Assembly (NCBI GenBank): GCA_034769895.1
Contig: CM068367.1
Span: 315,455,986-315,519,985 of the forward strand
Origin: Magicicada septendecula
Lineage: Eukaryota > Arthropoda > Insecta > Hemiptera > Cicadidae
DNA length: 64,000 nt
Direction of reading: 5' to 3'
In this document: positions 35,680-44,858 of the stretch, piece after piece
Position numbering within the stretch: the first letter of the stretch is position 1
Layout of the letters: each line of letters starts with the position of its first letter
The notes under the pieces: generated by a model
The model's database searches: none
Seen by the model: only the letters and a program-made list of their open reading frames with translations
Told to the model about the DNA's origin: nothing
Translations under genes and position numbers: made by a program

Positions 35680-37974
35680 TGTAACGTAACAGAGTTGAGG
35701 TCCCCAACGTTACATAAAAAATTGAATTAACTATGGTCAAGGACCATACCCCGAATTAAGGTTGCTCAGTAACTAATACAGCTGAGAAGTACATCAAGTT
35801 AAAAGAGGCAATAATTAATGTTGAATATAAAATACTATACCAATTAATAGTTAAGATAATAAATTGTGCTTGTTTTTATACTGTAGCATGTTAATGTTCA
35901 CAGAATATTTATGTTGTTTTGAGTATGGTAAGAGTGAACTAATGTTGTTTAACAGGAATACTTCATCAATGATAATGTTTGTATTTATGTTAAATTTGTC
36001 TTTAGACAATCAAGTATAGTTACCTGTGTTAGGCAGTATACTAAGTTTTAAGTATTGTCTAAAATTGAATAATGAAGTTGTTTTAATTAATGATTGTAAA
36101 CTTGGCCAGGAGGGCAATCAGTGTTTAAGGTTTGGCAAGTAGTTCTGATAATTATATTGTAAACTAATGAAGGGTTCCAGGACGAGTTAATTAATGTAAT
36201 AAAGAAAAAACCAGGAAATTAAAATTAATGTAAATAACCATTAACCAATAATTAATTGTACAGTAGGTCAGGTAAAAGAAAATTAAGTTAAAAAACCAAA
36301 CAATGTTATAACAGTTGTAAGAAAACCTATAGGCCTAAATTTAATATTTGTGAAAGGAAATTAATACCTTTTTAAGAAGCCCAGTCCAATGAAACTATAG
36401 TATAACATATACTGTTTATGAAGGAAGGTTAGGTGAGAATTTTAGGTAATTTAGTATTATTCCAAGCATGGAGTATTTTATTGAAAAAGAGTAGTAATAT
36501 TCTATAATTCTGGCTCTAGGATATCTAATTTCATCCAATGACAGAAAAAGTGGTGTTAAGGCAACTGAAATGTACAAGAGTTGTTGATATTGAATCATTC
36601 GTTCCGATTGTTACAAGCTATCGAGTTGAGACAGGCAGATACATTTAAAAGAATGAATAATAAATTCTGAAGAAAATATGAATCTAAATTAAAAAACCCT
36701 CTTTGAAACCTAATTCTATCATAATACTGATGAGTAATAAAACCAATTAGACTTCCAAATTATAACTGAATACATTTAAAAGAGTTGAAAACCCCTCACC
36801 TCATTCACCAGAATAATTCCGCTGGATTCGGTATTAAACCGATTTCTCCTATAACCAGAAGATTAGTTGAGAGAAATAAAGGCCGAAACTAACGGAATTA
36901 TTGAGAAGACATACGAAGACCTCGTTTTGCAGAGTTAACCTTCACTTGCAGAAGAAGCTGGGATGCTATTTTCATTCCACCGTGACCGACAACTATCAAG
37001 ATCGTAGGAGAAGAACAGCAGTTAGAAGAGTTCCTGAGAGCTTCTCTGGATACTACACCATCAATTTTATTAAGGGCCAAAACAACTTTTCCTGGATGAA
37101 TGTAACTTAAGCCGAACATCTTCACTGTTTACAGACGTCCAGTGCCAGTTTGAGTTCTGCCAACCCAGTAAAAAACAACCTGTTTTAAATTCAATATATT
37201 TAGAGTTAATAATTTTGTTTTGTAATACTTGAGTTACCTTAATTTTGCATTTTACCTGGCCTTACTAATGGTTCAAAGAATCTTACGAACCCTGGGATAA
37301 GAAATATTTATTGTTATATTTAATTTGTATAAGTCACAGGAACTTGATCAATTGACAATCGATATATTTTTGTATAATCGAGTTGATAATATTATTTTGG
37401 AGATAACGGTGACTGTGAAATAACAGATAAAATTAATAAAGGATCTTTATTGTATGAGATAATGTTTTAAGTTATTGCAGAATAGATACTATATGTTGTG
37501 AGTGGAATAATTTACAATAAAAGGTTGATTCAAACCCGATGAACGGCTAACCTAGAAGCACGCTTATTACAAATAACAGCGCTAATTGCCTACAGCTGGT
37601 GGAACGGGAGATTGCCGAACTAGCGTGTTTTCAGTACCAAATTTGAATAGAATTCTCTAACATCGAGGGACTAGGGTTGACAAGAATACTCAATACATTC
37701 AGTCAATACACTATATATATCGTTGATATTGCCCAACTACTGAATACTAAGTTAAATCTATATCATAGTACGATTATAAGTTAAAAGAACATAATTATAA
37801 TTATATTTGCTTAATAATATATTTTCAGGAGGTTTCATCTGTAACAAACTAATAGATACATTTATGAATGACACATTGATTAAAAACAGGTAACAACATT
37901 TTAATTGTATCAAATTGACGACTCCAACGTGGGGCTGAAATAAGAAGTACTCACTATAACACTGATTTGTTACA
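35680..37974 (+). repeat. 5' LTR of element B
   Basis: A PBS-like module (TTGACGACTCCAACGTGGGG, from 37915) lies 38 bp before its 3' end, in addition to the true PBS outside. Small frames at 36898-37125 recur in the 3' LTR only because the LTR is duplicated. Confidence 0.93.
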
Positions 37975-37977
37975 AAT

Positions 37978-37995
37978 TGGCGCTCAACGAGTGGA
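37978..37995 (+). promoter_or_regulatory. Primer binding site of element B, tRNA-Lys1,2-like
   Basis: TGGCGCTCAACGAGTGGA starts three bases after the LTR. It resembles the tRNA-Lys1,2 complement TGGCGCCCAACGTGGGG with a few mismatches. Confidence 0.6.
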
Positions 37996-38063
37996 CGTTA
38001 GTTAAGTAAAAAGTCATATTAATTATTACTTAACTTGAGCAGGCAACCATTAGAGGCACAGGA

Positions 38064-39396
38064 ATGCATACGAGAGGTGTTACTAAAAGGATGGAGAAGG
38101 AGCAGGAAACAGAAGAAGATAGACGGGAAGAAGAAACAGAGGTAGTTACAGACACCGAAATGGAACAACAGGCGAGCAATACTGAGGATACGCAAGGGGA
38201 CCAACCAGATAAAACGGTAGCCAGAGAAGAACCAAATTGGCAAGATATGATGAGATTTATGGCCGAACAATTTAGGAAACAGGAGGAAAACTCAAAGCAA
38301 ACCAAGGAGGAAACTAATGAGAGTTTAAAACAAACTAATGAGAGTTTAAGACAAATCAAATAAGATAATAGACAAACTAACGAAAAAAATAGACAGTATC
38401 AAAGAAGATAATAGACAAACTAACGAAAAAATAGACAGTATTAACGAAAACTCAAAGAAACAAAACGAAATTTTGAGTGAGAATTTAATCAAACTAATGA
38501 ATGAGAAGTTTGACAAAAATAAGGAGGAAAATGATGAGAATAACCGGAGGATAAATGAAAGCTTAAACCAAATCAATGAAAGGTTTGATAGAAACGATGA
38601 GAGCTTAAAGCAGATTCTGGAGAATACCAAACAAATGGATGAGAAAATTGAAAACCGTAATCAGGAGTTGCGGCAAATCATCAATGAACAAGGCCTAGCG
38701 TTGAGGGAAGTCATCAATGGAAGTATTATAATTGTCAATGAAACACGGAGCAAAGGAATTGATAGCTATGAAGTGGAAGTAAGACAGCAAATAAATGAAA
38801 TTAAGGTGGGTCTGGAAAGGACAGATGAAACCATAATGCAACTCAGAGTGGAAGTAGAGACCAAAATTACTCAAATAGGAAACCTACAAGCGAAGACCCG
38901 AGAAAAATTTGACGGGATACCAATTAATATAACCGGAAGAATAGAACGGGTTCATAATGAAATAAAGACACTGAAAATAAGACAAACACGTAAAAAGAAA
39001 TTAATAAATACACGGGAAGGATTGGAGATGATTAAAAGGGGATTGGTTCAGCTACATAATATACCAATTACGGAAAACAGAGAAGTAAGGCAAGTGAGAA
39101 ACTTTAAACGAACCACACTTGAATTCCCAGATGGACTAGAAGGACCAAAAAGGCCAAAACTAACCGAGGAGCATGGAGGACTTATGGAATTTATGTATGA
39201 ACCATTAGAACAATTAAGAAACGGTACAGAAGAACCAGTTCGAAAGGCGATGGTGAACTTGAACATAAATGACAATTTTATAGCGACAAGATGCAAGAAC
39301 TGCATAATAATGAGATATGTCACAAGGACAGAAATAACTCTATACACTAGAGAAATCCGAACAATCAGTACAGAGGAAATAATGGACCACGGTTAA
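38064..39396 (+). pseudogene. Gag-like coiled-coil protein of element B, one stop and one frameshift
   Basis: It starts MHTRGVTKRMEKEQETEEDR, with an acidic head. A helix-rich repeat region follows (TNESLKQTNESLRQIK; then EDNRQTNEKIDS in about two tandem copies), reaching NERFDRNDESLKQIL and DEKIENRNQELRQII. A TAA near 38361 and an extra A near 38391 break it between the first (38064-38363) and second (38473-39396) open parts. The rear half carries the block shared with the Gag of A: KKLINTREGLEMIKRGLVQ then HNIPITENREVRQVRNF, against NLIKTKEGLEMMNHGLIDV and NNIPITNHEEIRNSRD. Both proteins end in MDHG followed by TAA. RCKNCIIM gives one Cys pair. Its role would be particle assembly. Confidence 0.8.
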
Positions 39397-40524
39397 ACAG
39401 ATTCCAAACAGAATATAAAGAAAAGGGACGGATTTTATGGATACAGGATCAAGCAAATCCAAGGAAAATAATGAAGAAACAATAAAACAACAAAATTCAA
39501 AAATAAGTAAGAACACCTTACTATATAATTCAGAAGAAATTACTTTAAACTAATATAAAAGAAAAAAAATAACACTGATTAAACCTAATAAAAATCATCA
39601 AAACCAAAAAACAAAATGAGTTTATCTGATGTAATATAATAGTGAGAAATGTAATTTAGAATGTAAAAGGAATAATAATGATTGTGCCAGAAGAATATAA
39701 TTACATGATGTAATGTATAATACTAACCAAAATCTCATAACCAGCTGTATTGGTAATAAAGGAATATGAGCCAAGGAAGATAAGAGAATGAAGAAGCCAA
39801 AATGGAACCGTCAAAAGGATCACAATAAAAGAAAAAAAAAACAAATATTTAAGAATTATCCGTAAGAAAGCCAATTAATAAATGTCAATAAAATAGCCAA
39901 GTATTGGAGAGGAGAAGTGTATAATAGAAGGAAGAATTAATATGAAGAAATAATATGATCTGAGTTAAAGTACAGTGAATAATCCCTAGAGTATTATTAT
40001 TATTAATTATTTTATTGAAGGTCACATGATGACTACCTTACGAGGTTTATTAATGAAGATTGACTGTAGAATATTCCAGCAATCATTTAACTGGGCAGAG
40101 ATGATGTTCCTCTGATCCCAGAAGGTATGTAACGGACGACGGTATTTGGTAAGCCGATAGAGCACCACCAATTCGATTCCAGTTATAATGTTAGGGAGGT
40201 TTAGGAAAATTAAATATTAGAGGGAAAACTCACAAATAAATATAGATAAATAAATAAAACCAGATCCAAAATGTATAATTAATAAAGAATGTCACAAGAA
40301 TGATTATAGAAGTAAGATTTAAACTTGGGAAATAATTGATTTTAAGAAGGAAAGAAGAAATAATAGTAATACAACGGATAATTCCATACGCAAATAATAG
40401 GGTGAAAGGTACATACAACCAGTCTGAAATAAAAAAGTATTATGAATAGGAGAACCAATTGGTCAGATACAAGTTGTGAGTTTATTTTTTACCAAACTTT
40501 GTTAAGACAAAATAAACTTCTTTC
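39397..40524 (+). other. Non-coding internal region of element B
   Basis: About 1.1 kb, A-rich, with no pol remnant. The first 50 bases after the MDHG stop still resemble the corresponding part of element A (AAGAAAAGGGAC shared). Confidence 0.6.
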
Positions 40525-40539
40525 GAAGGGGGGGTGTTA
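40525..40539 (+). promoter_or_regulatory. Polypurine tract of element B with abutting mini-hairpin
   Basis: GAAGGGGGGGTGTTA directly precedes the 3' LTR. CTTC-TTTC-GAAG just upstream can fold and ends in the tract, a smaller version of the layout in element C. Confidence 0.75.
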
Positions 40540-42838
40540 TGTAACGTAACAGAGTTGAGGTCCCCAACATTACATAAAAAATTGAATTAACTATGGTCAA
40601 GGACCATACCCCGAATTAAGGTTGCTCAGTAACTAATACAGCTGAGAAGTACATCAAGTTAAAAGAGGCAATAATTAATGTTGAATATAAAATACTATAC
40701 CAATTAATAGTTAAGATAATAAATTGTGCTTGTTTTTATACTGTAGCATGTTAATGTTCACAGAATATTTATGTTATGTTTTGAGTATGGTAAGAGTGAA
40801 CTAATGTTGTTTAATAGGAATACTTCATCAATGATAATGTTTGTATTTATGTTAAATTTGTCTTTAGACAATCAAGTATAGTTACCTGTGTTAGGCAGTA
40901 TACTAAGTTTTAAGTATTGTCTAAAATTGAATAATGCAGTTGTTTTAATTAATGATTGTAAACTTGGCCAGGAGGGCAATCAGTGTTTAAGGTTTGACAA
41001 GTAGTTCTGATAATTATATTGTAAACTAATGAAGGGTTGCAGGACGAGTTAATTAATGTAATAAAGAAAAAACCAGGAAATTAAAATTAATGTAAATAAC
41101 CATTAACCAATAATTAATTGTACAGTAGGTCAGGTAAAAGAAAATTAAGTTAAAAAACCAAACAATGTTATAACAGTTGTAAGAAAACCTATAGGCCTAA
41201 ATTTAATATTTGTGAAAGGAAATTAATACCTTTTTAAGAAGCCCAGTCCAATGAAACTATAGTATAACATATACTGTTTATGAAGGAAGGTTAGGTGAGA
41301 ATTTTAGGTAATTTAGTATTATTCCAAGCATGGAGTATTTTATTGAAAAAGAGTAGTAATATTCTATAATTCTGGCTCTAGGATATCTAATTTCATCCAA
41401 TGACAGAAAAAGTGGTTGTTAAGGCAACTGAAATGTACAAGAGTTGTTGATATTGAATCATTCGTTCCGATTGTTACAAGCTATCGAGTTGAGACAGGCA
41501 GATACATTTAAAAGAATGAATAATAAATTCTGAAGAAAATATGAATCTAAATTAAAAAACCCTCTTTGAAACCTAATTCTATCATAATACTGATGAGTAA
41601 TAAAACCAATTAGACTTCCAAATTATAACTGAATACATTTAAAAAGAGTTGAAAACCCCTCACCTCATTCACCAGAATAATTCCGCTGGATTCGGTATTA
41701 AACCGATTTCTCCTATAACCAGAAGATTAGTTGAGAGAAATAAAGGCCGAAACTAACGGAATTATTGAGAAGACATACGATGACCTCGTTTTGCAGAGTT
41801 AACCTTCACTTGCAGAAGAAGCTGGGATACTATTTTCATTCCACCGTGACCGACAACTATCAAGATCGTAGGAGAAGAACAGCAGTTAGAAGAGTTCCTG
41901 AGAGCTTCTCTGGATACTACACCATCAATTTTATTAAGGGCCAAAACAACTTTTCCTGGATGAATGTAACTTAAGCCGAACATCTTCACTGTTTACAGAC
42001 GTCCAGTGCCAGTTTGAGTTCTGCCAACCCGGTAAAAAACAACCTGTTTTAAACTCAATATATTTAGAGTTAATAATTTTGTTTTGTAATACTTGAGTAA
42101 CCTTAATTTTGCATTTTACCTGGCCTTACTAATGGTTCAAAGAATCTTACGAACCCTGGGATAAGAAATATTTATTGTTATATTTAATTTGTATAAGTCA
42201 CAGGAACTTGATCAATTGACAATCGATATATTTTTGTATAATCGAGTTGATAATATTATTTTGGAGATAACGGTGACTGTGAAATAACAGATAAAATTAA
42301 TAAAGGATCTTTATTGTATGAGATAATGTTTTAAGTTATTGCAGAATAGATACTATATGTTGTGAGTGGAATAATTTACAATAAAAGGTTGATTCAAACC
42401 TGATGAACGGCTAACCTAGAAGCACGCTTATTACAAATAACAGCGCTAATTGCCTACAGCTGGTGGAACGGGAGATTGCCGAACTAGCGTGTTTTCAGTA
42501 CCAAATTTGAATAGAATTCTCTAACATCGAGGGACTAGGGTTGACAAGAATACTCAATACATTCAGTCAATACACTATATATATCGTTGATATTGCCCAA
42601 CTACTGAATACTAAGTTAAATCTATATCGTAGTACGATTATAAGTTAAAAGAACATAATTATAATTATATTTGCTTAATAATATATTTTCAGGAGGTTTC
42701 ATCTGTAACAAACTAATAGATACATTTATGAATGACACATTGATTAAAAACAGGTAACAACATTTTAATTGTATCAAATTGACGACTCCAACGTGGGGCT
42801 GAAATAAGAAGTACTCACTATAACACTGATTTGTTACA
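40540..42838 (+). repeat. 3' LTR of element B
   Basis: Differences from the 5' LTR are single substitutions and short indels (for example TTATGTTATGTTTTG against TTATGTTGTTTTG). PBS-like module at 42779-42800. Confidence 0.93.
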
Positions 42839-43032
42839 ATATATAAGATTTCATTATTCTGACTATCGAGGCCAGTTTCGTTTTCCTCCAATAGTTCAGT
42901 TCTTATGTTCTTCAAATAGTTGTTGCTAATGATGGTGATGTTTTTCGATTCGGTTGCCTCTTGCAACTCTTGTTTATACCCAGGAGATAGGAGCAGTAAA
43001 GGGTCGTGATAGTTTATCACTGCCTCCTCCCG
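42839..43032 (-). pseudogene. Start of the pro-pol frame of element A
   Basis: The frame opens in -1 relative to Gag exactly at the UUUAAAC site. It reads REEAVINYHDPLLLLSPGYK, then ATESKNITIISNNYLKNIR and LLEENETGLDSQNNEIL before element B interrupts. This is the spacer before the protease. No catalytic residue lies here. It runs in phase into the protease segment at 35679 once element B and one ATAT are set aside. Confidence 0.75.
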
Positions 43033-43038
43033 TTTAAA
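42990..43038 (-). promoter_or_regulatory. -1 ribosomal frameshift signal between Gag and Pol of element A
   Basis: On the minus strand U UUA AAC (43038-43032) lies in the Gag zero frame five codons before the Gag stop (UGA 43019-43017). A 4-base spacer GGGA follows, then a stem: GGAGGCAGU (43027-43019) pairs with ACUGCUCC (42997-42990) with one bulged G and a 21-base loop. A second hairpin, GUGAU-AAACU-AUCAC (43020-43006), competes. UUUAAAC is a classic X-XXY-YYZ slippery heptamer, and slipping there enters the pro frame. Confidence 0.8.
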
Positions 43039-43709
43039 TTATTGTTTACGTCGTTGTTATTTGGATTGACTGAGGCGTCGTTTTGGAAACCTTGCGTCGG
43101 TTCCCGCCGCTCTGTACTCTGTTCAAACGTTTGTTCATGGTTTTGTTGTCAGCCAGGATCATCTAGACTGGTACTCCTTCTATGTTGTTCGTACCTCGGA
43201 CCATCACGTTCTTCGCTTCTTCGCCGACGATCTCCATCGTGCAAACTGTTCCTTCGCTGACGGTTGTACCTTCTTGGCCCATGATCTTCAGCTCTTATAA
43301 AATTTACTCGTGGACGGGAAACTCTGTTGTTAGTGTTATAGTTTGTATTGTAATTTCTATTGTTTTGGTAATACCGTTCAGTATTACTGGGGTAGGGGTT
43401 TCTCTGACTATAGGAATTGTTAGGGGGTTGATAATAATTATTATGGTTATTTGGGTAATGGTTGTTGTTCCTATTATTATTTTGATTACTACTAAAGTTA
43501 TTATTATTGTTCGGCGGGTTATTATTGCCGTTGTAATTATTCTGCTGGTTACGGTTTCCTTGGTAGTTGTTACCATTTTGGTTGTTACCGTTACTGGGGT
43601 ACTGGTTACTTCTCACTTCTGGTCTATCGTTCCTCCTTCAAAATGGTTTTTCGCCGTAGTCGGTTATCATGACATCTGTCCCTTTTCTTGATGGTGTGTG
43701 GTATTTGAT
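43017..43709 (-). pseudogene. Q/N-rich C-terminal part of element A Gag
   Basis: It is in frame with the upstream Gag after a TAA at 43710-43712. The first 23 codons (SRKGTDVMITDYGEKPF) end at TGA. Then a strongly Asn/Gln-rich tract follows (repeats such as NNYQGNRNQQNNYNGNNN), then a basic stretch with RRRRSEERDGPRYEQHRR. A third stop (TGA 43149-43151) and 43 more codons (QQNHEQTFEQSTERRE ... NNNLNGRRQ) lead to the final UGA. No CCHC knuckle is present; the basic, Asn-rich region may take the RNA-binding role. Hydrophobic plus-strand frames opposite are shadows. Confidence 0.75.
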
Positions 43710-44603
43710 TTAGCCATGGTCCATCATCTCAGTTGCCCTTATTGTCCGGATGACCATTGTCTTCATAATTATTCCTGTACTGGTGACATCTCTTGCTTCT
43801 ACCTGGTACTTCATTTCTCCTGCGGTCGTTCTTTCGCTTGTTTCAAGTTTTATTTGAATAATTGTACCATATGGTTCATTAAAACAGGGTGTTACTGGTC
43901 TATCAATGAATAATGATATCATTGATATCCTACCATATATTGCTACCATTGTCGTATTCCATTTACCTCTGGTCTTTTCCATGTTGTAAACTACTGTTTT
44001 GTGGTAAATCATTTTTGAAATTACCTTTAATTTCCTTCCATAATCTCTGGAATTCCTAATTTCTTCATGGTTGGTAATTGGGATATTATTGACATCAATT
44101 AAACCATGGTTCATCATCTCCAATCCTTCCTTTGTTTTTATTAAATTCCTCGGATGTGTTCTCATTTCCTTTGGTTCCATTTCCCTTTGTTTAATATTTT
44201 CCTTGCTTCTGTTAGTTTTAATTTCAGGTAATACCACTACTTGTTCCATTGTTTTTTCATTTGGTATTTCTTCTGTTTCTGGTTTGCTATCATTTTTTAT
44301 TCCTTTTGTCCTATCCTTTCTTAATTCTTCTCTTAATAATCTGTCCTCTCTCATTTTCTTAATGTCCTCGTCCATTTTCTTATTCTGATCATCTAGTATC
44401 TCCATTATCGATTTGTGGTGCTCCCTCCTTTCCTTTCTTTCCTCGTCCATGTTCTCCACCATCTTCTTACCCAATTCACTCAATCCCATACTCATTTCCT
44501 TAGAATAACCATCTATCATCTTACTCTGATCATCAATTTTTTTATTCAATTGTAGGAGCATTTCCATTATCTTATCCATCTCTTCTTGTGTAAGTTCTGA
44601 CAT
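43710..44603 (-). CDS. Gag of element A (N-terminal and middle part)
   Basis: The 297-codon frame starts 133 bp downstream of the LTR at MSELTQEEMDKIMEMLLQLN. Residues 1-110 are heptad-rich and highly charged (NKKIDDQSKMIDGYSKEMSM, EERKERREHHKSIMEILDDQ), a likely coiled coil. Residues 150-185 hold the block shared with element B (IKTKEGLEMMNHGLIDVNNI). The end is EMMDHG then TAA, the same end as in element B. The start is the first ATG after the leader. Gag forms the particle in the cytoplasm. The TAA is followed in frame by the Q/N-rich region, so it may be either a true terminator, a readthrough stop or a mutation. Confidence 0.75.
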   Translation of the reverse strand: MSELTQEEMDKIMEMLLQLNKKIDDQSKMIDGYSKEMSMGLSELGKKMVENMDEERKERREHHKSIMEILDDQNKKMDEDIKKMREDRLLREELRKDRTKGIKNDSKPETEEIPNEKTMEQVVVLPEIKTNRSKENIKQREMEPKEMRTHPRNLIKTKEGLEMMNHGLIDVNNIPITNHEEIRNSRDYGRKLKVISKMIYHKTVVYNMEKTRGKWNTTMVAIYGRISMISLFIDRPVTPCFNEPYGTIIQIKLETSERTTAGEMKYQVEARDVTSTGIIMKTMVIRTIRATEMMDHG

Positions 44604-44710
44604 TTTTGTTTGTCGTTGTTGCCTTTTTATCGTCCTTCTCTGACTTGATAACTGCTGCCAAGCTCCAATTAGGGATTGGGCAAATTCTAGTGGCCTATCA
44701 ATCGCTAATT

Positions 44711-44858
44711 AAAGCCCCTCAGTTGGTCGCCAATCTGTAACTTAACGAGGTCCTGCCTTCTTTAAAGCCCCGCGATGGAAGCCAATTTGTAACTAACCGT
44801 CGACTTCTGCTCGGGTCTGCTTCCTTTTGTTTTAAGCCCCACTGTTGTGAGTCAATTT
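44711..44858 (-). repeat. Three PBS-like modules at the LTR/leader border of element A
   Basis: Three degenerate copies of one module, plus-strand form AAGCCCC-N(12-16)-CAAT(C/T)TGTAAC, end at TGTAAC 44736, 44788 and 44858. On the minus strand they read TTACA, (A)ATTGGCGACCAACTGAGGGG and relatives. They recall a tRNA-Lys1,2-type PBS attached to an LTR end. Which one is the working PBS cannot be settled; the one farthest from the LTR body (44711-44735) is closest to a PBS. Confidence 0.65.

Larger units (their letters stand above)
35680..42838 (+). mobile_element. Element B: Gag-only LTR retrotransposon inserted in element A protease region
   Basis: LTRs of 2,295 and 2,299 bp start TGTAACGTAACAG and end TTGTTACA. 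ATAT lies on both sides (35676-35679, 42839-42842). The internal region of 2.6 kb has a PBS, a Gag-like protein related to the Gag of element A, and a PPT; no pol. I count about fifteen differences between the LTRs, so the insertion is older than C and younger than A. Its Gag carries a stop and a one-base indel. Confidence 0.93.

Noticed and set aside
36898-37125. Frames of 69 and 75 residues conserved at 36898 and again at 41762
   Set aside because: The two sites are the same position in the two LTRs of element B, so conservation is due to LTR duplication.
43182-43691. 169-residue plus-strand frame rich in Val/Ile, possible transporter
   Set aside because: It is the complement of the Asn/Gln-rich Gag region (AAC/AAT read as GTT/ATT).
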